From Candidatus Trichofilum aggregatum (GTDB lineage: Bacteria; Chloroflexota; Anaerolineae; Promineifilales; Promineifilaceae), in the NCBI GenBank assembly GCA_016716885.1, contig JADJUV010000179.1, forward strand, positions 1-62,101: a DNA stretch of 62,101 bases, given 5' to 3'. A program made the position numbers and the translations under genes. How positions within the stretch are numbered: the stretch's first letter is position 1; each line of letters opens with the position of its first letter. This document shows, one piece after another, positions 54,167-62,013 of the stretch. Under the pieces are notes generated by a model. The model ran no database searches and was not told the origin of the DNA. It worked only from the letters and a program-made list of their open reading frames with translations.

Positions 54167-55483
54167 TCACATTTGCTGAAAAAACCGTGCAAACGTGTCA
54201 ATGATATAATCTAATCGTTGATTGTCCAAACCAGGATACACCCCCACAAAAAACGCCCTCTGCATGACCAAATCGGACACCGCTAAATCACCCACAATCC
54301 GGCATTCCATATCCTTATAAGCAGGTTGTTTGGTGATATTACCGGCAAAAATATTGCGCGTCTCCACCTTGTTCATCTCCAAATAACGGGTTAGCTCGTA
54401 ACGCTGGCAGGGAGCATTCTCTTTTATGAGTATTGGAAAAGCAAACCAGGATGGGTCGGCTTTTTCTTGCCAGGAAGGTAGCATCAAAAACTCTTCAAAC
54501 TGCTTCATTCCGGCGTACAAATAGGCGAAATTGGCTTTGCGCTGAGCAATAAAACTGGGCAACTTTTCCATCTGCGCCAACCCCATGGCCGCCTGGGGGT
54601 CGGTAATTTTCAGGTTGTACCCTATTTCGGTGTAGTAATAACGATGATCATAAAAACCAGGCACACCAGGCACTTCTCGTTCAAACCGCATCCCACATTT
54701 GCCATTTACCGGATTATCATAACCACAGTAACAATCCCGTCCCCAATCCCTTATGGAACGGGCAATCTTGGCTAAACGGCGGCTTGAGGTGTAAACCGCC
54801 CCACCCTCACCCATGGTGATATGATGGGCCGGATAAAAGCTCAGGGTCGCCAATTGTCCAAATGTGCCCAACATCTGCCCATCCCACTTCGATCCCAGGG
54901 CATCACAGGTATCTTCGATCAGATACAGGTTGTGCTTTTTGGCAAAGGCGACTACCACATCCATATCGGCGGGGTTGCCCAGCGTGTGGGCAAACATGAT
55001 GGCCCGCGTGCGCGGGGAAATGGCCGCCTCAAGCTGGCTCACGTCCAGGTTGTAATCACCCAGGCAACTATCCACAAACACCGGCACCAGCCGATTCTGG
55101 ATAACCGGGTTGACGGTGGTAGGAAAGCTGACGGCGGGCATGATCACCTCGTCGCCAGGGTTTAGCGGGTTGCGTAGTTGACGCGAACACAGCGTCGTTA
55201 CCGCCACCAGATTGGCCGAGGAGCCAGAGTTGACAGGAACAACTTCCCGCATTCCCAGGAATGCGCCTAACTGTTTCTCGAATTGGGCGGCATAAGGGCC
55301 AGCAGTGAGCCAGAAATCCAGCACCGCGCTGACCATGTTTTGCATTTCCCGCTCGTCGTAGACTCGCCCGGCATATTGCACCTTTGTTTCACCAGGAACA
55401 AACGGGCGGTCAGCATGGACTTGCTCATAATATTCGGCCACCTGGGCCAGGATGTTTTGCCGCAAAGTTTCGGCATTGCTCAT
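54167..55483 (-). CDS. rfbH: RfbH-type CDP-6-deoxy-4-hexulose-3-dehydrase
   Basis: PMP/[2Fe-2S]-dependent C-3 dehydratase (E1) for 3,6-dideoxyhexose synthesis, of the DegT/DnrJ/EryC1 fold (438 aa). Two features separate it from aminotransferases: the usual PLP-binding Lys is His in SFYPAHHITMGEGG (near residue 220), and a Cys cluster RDCYCGYDNPVNGKCG provides iron-sulfur ligands. The substrate is a CDP-sugar in known members. The required reductase partner (E3) and other CDP-sugar genes are not in the window. No GCGGCCGC octamer in the gene. Confidence 0.9.
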   Translation of the reverse strand: MSNAETLRQNILAQVAEYYEQVHADRPFVPGETKVQYAGRVYDEREMQNMVSAVLDFWLTAGPYAAQFEKQLGAFLGMREVVPVNSGSSANLVAVTTLCSRQLRNPLNPGDEVIMPAVSFPTTVNPVIQNRLVPVFVDSCLGDYNLDVSQLEAAISPRTRAIMFAHTLGNPADMDVVVAFAKKHNLYLIEDTCDALGSKWDGQMLGTFGQLATLSFYPAHHITMGEGGAVYTSSRRLAKIARSIRDWGRDCYCGYDNPVNGKCGMRFEREVPGVPGFYDHRYYYTEIGYNLKITDPQAAMGLAQMEKLPSFIAQRKANFAYLYAGMKQFEEFLMLPSWQEKADPSWFAFPILIKENAPCQRYELTRYLEMNKVETRNIFAGNITKQPAYKDMECRIVGDLAVSDLVMQRAFFVGVYPGLDNQRLDYIIDTFARFFQQM

Positions 55484-55519
55484 GAATTGGGTTCCTTACA
55501 TTAACTTCGATTTGTTGGG

Positions 55520-55530
55520 CGATTATAGCA
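55520..55530 (-). promoter_or_regulatory. Extended -10 box upstream of rfbH
   Basis: On the minus strand TGCTATAAT (TATAAT at 55527-55522), giving a predicted start about 30 nt before the ATG at 55483. The -35 is weak. Confidence 0.55.
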
Positions 55531-55606
55531 CAGTGGCAGGCAGGTTTTCAGATGATGGGGTATACGCCATCACAACGAAAGTTGCACGCCTAACGGCCGT
55601 AGGATG

Positions 55607-56689
55607 TTACCGGAGAACCCAAAAGGAGCGAAACCCGAGTGAGGGTGTAGGCAGTGGGGTAGATGTGGGCGTGGGTGTGCTGGACGGTGGCGGTGGCGTT
55701 ACCGTCGCCGTTGGCGAAACGGAAGGGGTAGGCGTTGGGGTTGGTGGTTCGGGCGTGATGCTGGGCGTCTCTGTGGCCGTGGCGGGCGGTGTCTCTGTAG
55801 CGGTCTCGGTAGCGGTAGGCGTCAACTCAGGCGTAACGGTGGCGGTGGGTTCAGGGGTTGGGGTTACCGTAGCGGTAGGTAATGGCAGAGACGTGTCTGT
55901 CGCCGTGGGTGTAGGCATGGGGGTGTCGGTAACAGTGGCGGTGGGTTCAGGTGTGAGCGTAGGGGTTGGCGAGGGAATGGGTGTGTCGGTAGGTGGTGGG
56001 GGAAGTGTGGGTGTGGCGGTTGGTTGGGGTGTGGGGGGAATGTAAGGCAAGGCCAGGCGTGTCCCCCAACGAATGGAGAAGCTGTCCAGACAATTGGCGA
56101 ACATGATTTGCCCGACTGAAGTATTGTGCCGTCGGGCCAGGCTGTATAGCGTATCACCCCGTTGAACGGTGTAATAGACCCAGCCGTAGTAAGGGCCGCA
56201 ATTGATCAGCGAAGGAGCCACATCGGGCGGAATGTACAGGGTCATGCCCGGAATCAAGACATAGGTTTCATCCAGGCAGTTGGCTACAAGAATGTCAGTG
56301 ACATTGGCGGATGAGCGCAGGGAAATAGCAAAGAGGGTATCACCCGACTTGATGGTGTAAAGACGCCAGCCTTCCGGGGTGGCGCAGGGTGTCGCTTCCT
56401 GACGGATGGGAATGGATGTGGGGGTTGGGGTGGGTGGTGTCTGGTTGGGGCGCAGGGTGGCGGTGGGTGGAGCTGGGGTAAGGGTTGGCGTATTGGTGGG
56501 TGTGGGGGGAATGGTCGCGGCCGCGCCCATCACAAAGGGTCTAGCAGTAGGGAAAGGAACCAGCAGCCGCACCTGGAGCTGATCGGCCTGGGCCAGAAAC
56601 AAGGCCAGCAAAACCGTCAGCACCACTGTCACAGTGAGCAGCACATTGGTAGCAATGGATTGGGTGGCGATACGACGTGGTTGGTTCAC
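55607..56689 (-). CDS. LysM protein with membrane anchor and Pro/Thr-rich tail
   Basis: 360 aa. N-terminal membrane anchor (VLLTVTVVLTVLLALFLAQA), Pro/Thr linker, two LysM domains with peptidoglycan-type motifs (YTIKSGDTLFAISLR...ILVANCL and YTVQRGDTLYSLARR...IMFANCL), then about 130 residues almost wholly Pro/Thr/Ala/Glu (TPTPTPS type), ending SFWVLR. Probably binds glycan strands outside the cell. Starts 24 nt after the upstream kinase-like gene, so the two likely form one transcription unit. Confidence 0.85.
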   Translation of the reverse strand: MNQPRRIATQSIATNVLLTVTVVLTVLLALFLAQADQLQVRLLVPFPTARPFVMGAAATIPPTPTNTPTLTPAPPTATLRPNQTPPTPTPTSIPIRQEATPCATPEGWRLYTIKSGDTLFAISLRSSANVTDILVANCLDETYVLIPGMTLYIPPDVAPSLINCGPYYGWVYYTVQRGDTLYSLARRHNTSVGQIMFANCLDSFSIRWGTRLALPYIPPTPQPTATPTLPPPPTDTPIPSPTPTLTPEPTATVTDTPMPTPTATDTSLPLPTATVTPTPEPTATVTPELTPTATETATETPPATATETPSITPEPPTPTPTPSVSPTATVTPPPPSSTPTPTSTPLPTPSLGFRSFWVLR

Positions 56690-56713
56690 TACGTTTGCAG
56701 GTGGGTCATAGCC

Positions 56714-59083
56714 CTATTTCAGCTTCTTGGACCCATTCGCTGATGGTTTGGCCGCGGCCGCGGTGGGCGAATTCAGCGGCAATAGAACAGAGAAAGTACT
56801 GCCCACGCCCGGTTTACCTTCTACCCAGATACGACCCTGGTTAGCTGTGATAATCTGCCGGGCCACGGCCAGACCGATGCCCGTATCACCCAACCCGGCG
56901 ATGAGTGGCGCATCAGTCTCCACATGGGGTTCAAAAACGTGGGGTAAATCTTCGGTGGCAATTCCCCCACCGCTATCGGTCACAGACAGGTGCAACAACT
57001 GATTTTCTCGCATGACACCTTCAATCGTCTCGCGCACCGTTTCCAGGCGACCATCAATCCGTAAGGGCATGTCGCTCGGCGAAGCCTGGCAGGCGTTGCT
57101 CAACAAATGAACCATCACCTGATACAGAGCGTCCCGGTTAAATTGCCATTGGCCCAATAAATCTTCCAGGTGCAAATCCAGGCGAAGCCTCTTTTGGCGT
57201 AGTTGCGGCGCAACGACGTCAATGGCCGTTTCAATAATGGATAACACGTCTGCTACCTCGCGGCGTATCTCTGGTTCTCCTTGTGTGGCTACGCGAATCA
57301 GTTGTTCCAACATCGTGTTGGTGCGCTCGGCGTTGGCCCGAATGCGCTGGAGAAAATCGCGCTGGCTTCCCCCCAAGATGCCCATCGTCTCACTGAGCAG
57401 TAGGTCGGTGTAACCCGAGATAGATGTCATGGGGGTACGCAATTCCTGAATCAGACCGACCAACAAATCGTTGGTGGGTTCTCTGTCGCGATGATGCAAG
57501 GCCCGCTCTAACATTTCAATGCGGGTTTGCGCCTCTTCTAACTCGCCAGAGTAGCGGGTAACGGTGCGCGTAACCCATTCGGCACTGAGATTGGTGCTGC
57601 CCGCGGCCGCGAGCGCCATCGCCTCTTCGGCTTCATTTAGCGCCTCACGCAGAGCCGCTACTTCCTTTTCCAGCTCTTTGGTCTGAAGCTGTTTTTGTTC
57701 CAAATCCGCCAACCGCACCTGCGTGGTTTCCACCTCGATTTCCCATTGCTGCCTTTGGGTCAGGGCATCATCCCGCTCTTTTTCCAGCCCTTCCCGCTCC
57801 GTACCCGCTAGAGGGAGAACCGCGTGGGTGGTTTGTTCTTGCAGGTGGACTCGATCTAAGACATGGGCAAGGTAGTAAGCCAAACTGCTAACCAGGGAGC
57901 GCTCTTTGGCAGACCATTCACTTTGCCCCGGTTTGCCGGCCACAAGTAGCAGACCAATCGCTCGATTGCGAATCAATAGTGGCTCAATGAGCAAGGGGCC
58001 TAACTCTTCCAGACCAGCCTGTTGGTAAAGTCGTTGAATTTGTTGGTGCCCCATACCCTGAGGAACGAGGGCGGTGGCTGTACCTTCCCGGAGTGCCAGA
58101 CCAAGTGTGGGCCAGTCAGCCAGGGTAAGGAAGATGGCCTGATAATGATCTTGCTCCAACCGCGGCCGCAACAGGGTCACATGCAGTTGGTCGGGATTGT
58201 CTGGCGTGGGCACAGCCAACCCCACAAAGGCGGGGTTGAGCAAATGAGCCACCATCGCGGCCGCTTCCTGGCGCGTTCGCTGGCTGTCGGTGGGTTCGAT
58301 CACCTGGGTAGCCAGTTGCAACAGATCAACCAGAGGGGGAGCAGACGGTGTCCGCGTGATCAGGGTCGGTTGGGTTAGCTCACCCAAAACATGGCGATAG
58401 GCCACGACTGTGAGCAAAGGAAAGGCAATGAGTTGCCCCAGGCGAATCAGATAAGGGACTTCGGTTTCTACGACAAAAAATTCCGGGTAGTTCCATTGGT
58501 GAATGAAGTGGGCGGCCAAAAGGGGCAGAAGGGTGAACAGACGCAAGAGCCAGTCGCGGCCGCGGCCCATTAGCACCAGCCCCACCCCAGCCACCAGCAA
58601 AATCAGTTGTGAGGCTCCCCACACCGTAGCCTGAAAATCGCTATTGTAAGCCGCCGTGCTCGTGCGCCGTGACCAATCTAGAGCAAAAACGATGTAAACC
58701 ACTCCTGTAGCCAGGGTTAAGAGGAAAACAACCAGCTCGATGAAACGGGGAAAACGGGCCACGGTGGGGGCAACAGCCCAAATGAGGCCGATGAGGGTAA
58801 TGGTATTGACAGCCTGCTCCAGAGGGGGCAGGTAACGAACGGCCAGCAGTTCGTTGCGGTTGAGCAGGGCAATAGTGACGGCCAAAACCAGGCGGGTAAA
58901 CAGGATCGCGGCCGCGCCCAAAGCCAGTCGCCGGGCCACCTCATCATCCCGATTACGTACCCACTGCCCCAAAGCAATACCCAACACCACCTGCACCGTC
59001 AACAAGGTGATGAGATGGTAGACCAAATTATAGGGGGCCTCGGTGAGGAGCTGGATGATTTGTTGTAATAACGGCATAGTCAA
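56714..59083 (-). CDS. Sensor-kinase-like protein lacking the phospho-acceptor His
   Basis: 789 aa: about seven membrane helices (1-235), a GAF-like domain (about 265-430), a coiled coil (445-560), a HisKA-like helix pair and a HATPase domain (NACQAS N-box, VTDSGGGIA, GLGDTGIGLAV). Where HisKA has SHELRTPL, this protein reads LIQELRTPMTSISGY, so the phosphorylated His is Gln, while the ATP site looks intact. It may act as a signalling pseudokinase or phosphatase, or phosphorylate elsewhere. Co-directional with the LysM gene 24 nt on, which suggests envelope sensing (inference). Confidence 0.85.
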   Translation of the reverse strand: MTMPLLQQIIQLLTEAPYNLVYHLITLLTVQVVLGIALGQWVRNRDDEVARRLALGAAAILFTRLVLAVTIALLNRNELLAVRYLPPLEQAVNTITLIGLIWAVAPTVARFPRFIELVVFLLTLATGVVYIVFALDWSRRTSTAAYNSDFQATVWGASQLILLVAGVGLVLMGRGRDWLLRLFTLLPLLAAHFIHQWNYPEFFVVETEVPYLIRLGQLIAFPLLTVVAYRHVLGELTQPTLITRTPSAPPLVDLLQLATQVIEPTDSQRTRQEAAAMVAHLLNPAFVGLAVPTPDNPDQLHVTLLRPRLEQDHYQAIFLTLADWPTLGLALREGTATALVPQGMGHQQIQRLYQQAGLEELGPLLIEPLLIRNRAIGLLLVAGKPGQSEWSAKERSLVSSLAYYLAHVLDRVHLQEQTTHAVLPLAGTEREGLEKERDDALTQRQQWEIEVETTQVRLADLEQKQLQTKELEKEVAALREALNEAEEAMALAAAGSTNLSAEWVTRTVTRYSGELEEAQTRIEMLERALHHRDREPTNDLLVGLIQELRTPMTSISGYTDLLLSETMGILGGSQRDFLQRIRANAERTNTMLEQLIRVATQGEPEIRREVADVLSIIETAIDVVAPQLRQKRLRLDLHLEDLLGQWQFNRDALYQVMVHLLSNACQASPSDMPLRIDGRLETVRETIEGVMRENQLLHLSVTDSGGGIATEDLPHVFEPHVETDAPLIAGLGDTGIGLAVARQIITANQGRIWVEGKPGVGSTFSVLLPLNSPTAAAAKPSANGSKKLK

Positions 59084-59264
59084 TTACTGGAGTTTGGCGT
59101 TTTTAGTCTCACCTCTGGAGACTAAGCGATTAAGAGACTGAGAGATTTCCCGAAGTCGTGCTAATTTTCGCCAAAGTCGCGTCAATAATGCGGATGAAGG
59201 ACCAAAAACAAAGGGTGTTTTTGGTCATTACTCTCCTAATCTTTCGTCAAATACTTTAGACACA

Positions 59265-59275
59265 GGATTATAGCA
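59265..59275 (-). promoter_or_regulatory. Extended -10 box upstream of the kinase-like gene
   Basis: Minus-strand TGCTATAAT (TATAAT at 59272-59267), the same nonamer as at 55520-55530, about 185 nt before the start codon. Confidence 0.5.
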
Positions 59276-59376
59276 TAGCAGAAGGTGGATTCCGTCCCCG
59301 TAAAAATAAGGCGAAACTTGAGTAAATGGACCCATCCCCCTGCCCCCTTCCCGATGGGAAGGGGGAAATACCAGGC

Positions 59377-59418
59377 GTGCCGGTTTTCGAGCGCGCCGAC
59401 GCGCTCGAAAACCGGCAC
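59377..59418. repeat. 19-bp perfect inverted repeat
   Basis: GTGCCGGTTTTCGAGCGCG and its complement with loop CCGA. Confidence 0.85.
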
Positions 59419-59441
59419 TTTAGAAAGTCGCCTTGACGCAA

Positions 59442-59550
59442 GGCGTTAAAACGCCCCGCTGGTAACAAAAACACGTTGAAACGTGTTGGATGAATGAATT
59501 GAGTGCGTTTTCAACGCACTTTTTCTATCAGTCGTGGATTTTAATCCACG
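59442..59550. repeat. Array of four different mini-hairpins
   Basis: Four short palindromes with the shared plan NNN-GTT-gap-AAC-NNN or similar: GGCGTTAAAACGCC (59442), AACACGTTGAAACGTGTT (59470), AGTGCGTTTTCAACGCACT (59502) and CGTGGATTTTAATCCACG (59533), spaced about 30 nt apart. Confidence 0.8.
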
Positions 59551-59708
59551 GCTTGGGTGGCAAAAATTTAGTAGGCCATCGCCCGGAAGTTTGCGCTTAC
59601 CATTTGGCAAATGACAGATGTTCAGGGTATATTGGCAGGCATCAAACTCTCAGTTCGCTGTACAGTATTTCCCAAACCAACCCCATATTCCCAGTCCAGG
59701 AGCAACTC

Positions 59709-61292
59709 ATGATCTTCCGCAGTCCCTACCCCGATGTGGAAATTCCCGATACCTCATTGACCCAACTGCTCATTGAGCGTATGTCGGCTTATGGCAACAA
59801 ACCGGCCCTGATTGATGGCCCTACGGGGCGCACACTTACGTATGCTCAGCTTATTGGTGGCATTCGGCTCATTGCCTCCAGCCTCAGCCAGCGGGGTTTA
59901 CAAAAAGGGGACGTTTTCGCCATTTTCAGCCCCAATATCCCGGAATATGCCGTCGCTTTTCATGCCGTGTCTCTGATTGGGGGCATTGTTACTACCGCCA
60001 ACCCCCTCTACACGGCTGAGGAGCTAACCCACCAACTCAATGATTCGGGGGCCAAATACCTGCTGACGATTCCTCTCTTTTTGGAGAAGGCCAGGGCCGC
60101 GGCCGCGAACAGTCAAGTTCAAGAAATCTTCGTCTTTGGTGAAGCCGAAGGAGCCACCCCCCTGGCCAGTCTGCTCGCCAGCAACGGCCAACTCCCCGAC
60201 ATCACCATCAACCCGGCCGAAGATTTGGTCGTGTTACCTTACTCCAGCGGCACCACGGGCCTGCCCAAAGGGGTCATGCTCACCCACCGCAACATCGTCG
60301 CCAACATGGCTCAGGCCGAAGGCATTCCCAACATGGAACTCGTCACCGCTGATGATGTGGTGATGGGAATTTTGCCCTTCTTCCACATTTACGGCATGGT
60401 CGTCATCCTCAACATGAGCCTGGCGCGGGGCGCCACCGTTGTCACCATGCCCCGCTTCGACCTGGAACAATTTTTGGAATTGATTCAAAAACACAAAATC
60501 ACCCGCGTCAACCTGGTTCCCCCTATTTTGTTAGCCTTAGCCAAACATCCGCTGGTCGCCAAATACGATCTCTCATCCTTGAAAGAGTTGACATCCGGCG
60601 CGGCCCCGCTCAGTGCCGAACTGGCCGAAGAGGTGGTGCAACGGCTAGGTTGCAACGTCATCCAGGGTTATGGCCTCACCGAAACCAGCCCCATCACCCA
60701 TGTCTGCCCCAACTTCCCCGGCAACATCAAACGGGCGTCGGTGGGGCCAGCTATTCCTAATACCGAGGTGCTCCTGGCGAATACAGCCACGGGTGAACCT
60801 CTCGGTGTGAATGAGCGGGGTGAGGTGTGGATGCGCGGCCCACAGGTGATGAAAGGGTATCTGAATAATCCCCAGGCCACCGACCACGCCATTGATCGAG
60901 ATGGTTGGCTCCACACAGGGGACATTGGTTATATTGATGAGGAAGGATACCTTTACATCGTTGATAGAGTGAAGGAGTTGATCAAATACAAAGGAATGCA
61001 GGTGGCTCCGGCTGAGTTAGAAGCCTTGTTGTTAACCCACCCGGCCATTGCCGATGCGGCGGTTATCCCCAGCCCTGATGAGGAAGCGGGTGAAGTGCCG
61101 AAGGGGTTTGTGGTGTTAAAACCGGGCGCGGCCGCGACCGCCGAAGAGATCATGGCCTGGGTAGCCGAACAGGTAGCGCCCCACAAAAAAATCCGCCGCC
61201 TACAATTCGTCAACGAAGTGCCTAAATCCCTCTCCGGCAAAATCTTGCGCCGGGTTCTGGTAGAGCAAGAACGCGCCCAGATGCACGACTAA
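59709..61292 (+). CDS. Acyl-/aryl-CoA ligase (AMP-forming)
   Basis: ANL-superfamily ligase of 527 aa, closest in look to 4-coumarate/long-chain acyl-CoA ligases. P-loop YSSGTTGLPKGVMLTH near residue 178, YGLTETSP near 325, WLHTGDIGYIDEEGYLYIVDR near 400 and the catalytic Lys in KSLSGKILRR near the end. AGGAG stands 7 nt before ATG 59709; 73 further codons upstream are repeat sequence and rejected. Acid substrate unknown. A terminator follows. Confidence 0.92.
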   Translation: MIFRSPYPDVEIPDTSLTQLLIERMSAYGNKPALIDGPTGRTLTYAQLIGGIRLIASSLSQRGLQKGDVFAIFSPNIPEYAVAFHAVSLIGGIVTTANPLYTAEELTHQLNDSGAKYLLTIPLFLEKARAAAANSQVQEIFVFGEAEGATPLASLLASNGQLPDITINPAEDLVVLPYSSGTTGLPKGVMLTHRNIVANMAQAEGIPNMELVTADDVVMGILPFFHIYGMVVILNMSLARGATVVTMPRFDLEQFLELIQKHKITRVNLVPPILLALAKHPLVAKYDLSSLKELTSGAAPLSAELAEEVVQRLGCNVIQGYGLTETSPITHVCPNFPGNIKRASVGPAIPNTEVLLANTATGEPLGVNERGEVWMRGPQVMKGYLNNPQATDHAIDRDGWLHTGDIGYIDEEGYLYIVDRVKELIKYKGMQVAPAELEALLLTHPAIADAAVIPSPDEEAGEVPKGFVVLKPGAAATAEEIMAWVAEQVAPHKKIRRLQFVNEVPKSLSGKILRRVLVEQERAQMHD

Positions 61293-61300
61293 ACGCTGTT

Positions 61301-61331
61301 AGCCAGGGATACACCAATCGTATCCCTGGCT
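61301..61331 (+). terminator. Terminator after the CoA ligase
   Basis: AGCCAGGGATAC (61301-61312) pairs with 61320-61331, followed by a T-rich run. Confidence 0.85.
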
Positions 61332-61343
61332 TCTTTCTTCTTC

Positions 61344-62013
61344 ATGAACCAACAAACCCCCATCTCTAACAACCGTTTAAGCACCCTACTAATTGTTGTG
61401 ATCAGTATCGGCTTGCTTACCTGTATCCTTATAGGTGTATTGAGTGTCGTTATCGCCCTGATGAGTGGCGAATTTGCTTCGGAAGGGGCGGGTGCTCTTC
61501 TGCTGGGGGCGGGGTGTTGCCCTATTCGCACCCTGGCTGGGTGTTACTACCCGCACATCACTCATCTTCGGCGGCATCATCGCCTACATCCTTTACCACA
61601 AAAGGTCCCGCGCCAAAGTTGGCAAACCCACCGTCACCTTGCCGACAACATTACGCCTGGGTGAAAAGTTTGAAGTACCCTATTACCATACCTTTAATCA
61701 GCAAATCAGTTGTGAACAGTTCTCCATTCAGCTAATTTTTGAGGAGCGCGCCACCTATTCCCAAGGTTCCGACACCCGCACCGTCACCCATGAACAGGTC
61801 ATCGCCGAATCTATTTTGCCCGCCAGGATATTCCAGCCGGGTGACATGATCGCCGACTCATTGGCCTGGCAGATTCCCCGTGACGCCATGCACACCGTTA
61901 AAGCTCCGCGCAATGTTTTACGCTGGTTGGTACGGCTCAAGTTTGTTATTCCCAAATCGCCAGATTATGTGGATGAGTATGAAATCAATGTGTTGCCAGA
62001 AATAGCGCGGTAA
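61344..62013 (+). pseudogene. Membrane protein with arrestin-like domain, frame broken near 61510
   Basis: The first frame begins MNQQTPISNNRL and gives one membrane helix (LLIVVISIGLLTCILIGVLS) and GALLLGAG. The second frame takes over with VALFAPWLGV, a second helix (LIFGGIIAYILY), a basic KRSRAK stretch and about 130 residues (VTLPTTLRLGEKFEVPYYHT and onward) that look like an arrestin-N-type beta sandwich. Joining them needs one base less, or two more, in the G-rich run near 61507-61515. No function is assigned. A sequence error is as likely as true loss. Confidence 0.6.

Larger units (their letters stand above)
59084..59708. other. Repeat-rich divergent region
   Basis: No gene. An open frame from 59490 runs into the ligase but translates repeats. 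Contents: AGAGACTGAG words (59108-59150), a CCCCTTCCCGATGGGAAGGGG dyad (about 59344-59364), a 19-bp inverted repeat (59377-59418) and a series of mini-hairpins (59442-59550). Confidence 0.65.
1056..61134. repeat. Highly iterated palindrome GCGGCCGC, about 100 copies
   Basis: By hand count the octamer starts near: 1056, 2012, 2186, 2359, 2911, 4445, 5680, 6921, 7173, 8227, 9029, 9217, 9852, 10044, 10737, 10992, 11397, 12786, 12922, 12984, 13194, 13770, 14109, 14752, 14955, 15251, 16523, 17078, 18026, 20866, 22888, 23584, 23976, 24040, 24324, 24469, 17 sites from 26180 to 30904, 31652, 31959, 31998, 32701, 33010, 33062, 33261, 33585, 33946, 35439, 35462, 35955, 37743, 37785, 38675, 39927, 40075, 40308, 41022, 42464, nine from 43440 to 46231, 47105, 48998, 49502, 50715, 51488, 52132, 52762, 53063, 53447, 56517, 56754, 57602, 58161, 58257, 58557, 58906, 60098 and 61127. 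Most are extended to CGCGGCCGCG. In genes it is read mainly as Ala-Ala-Ala or Gly-Arg. Confidence 0.95.

Noticed and set aside
54167..55483. DegT-type sugar aminotransferase
   Set aside because: The PLP-binding Lys is His and there is a Cys cluster, so the dehydratase call fits better.
55452..56045. Plus-strand Gly/Val-rich repeat protein
   Set aside because: It is the antisense of the Pro/Thr codons of the LysM protein tail.
59490..59708. 73-residue N-terminal extension of the CoA ligase
   Set aside because: It translates mini-hairpin repeats; a good AGGAG and the family start support ATG 59709.
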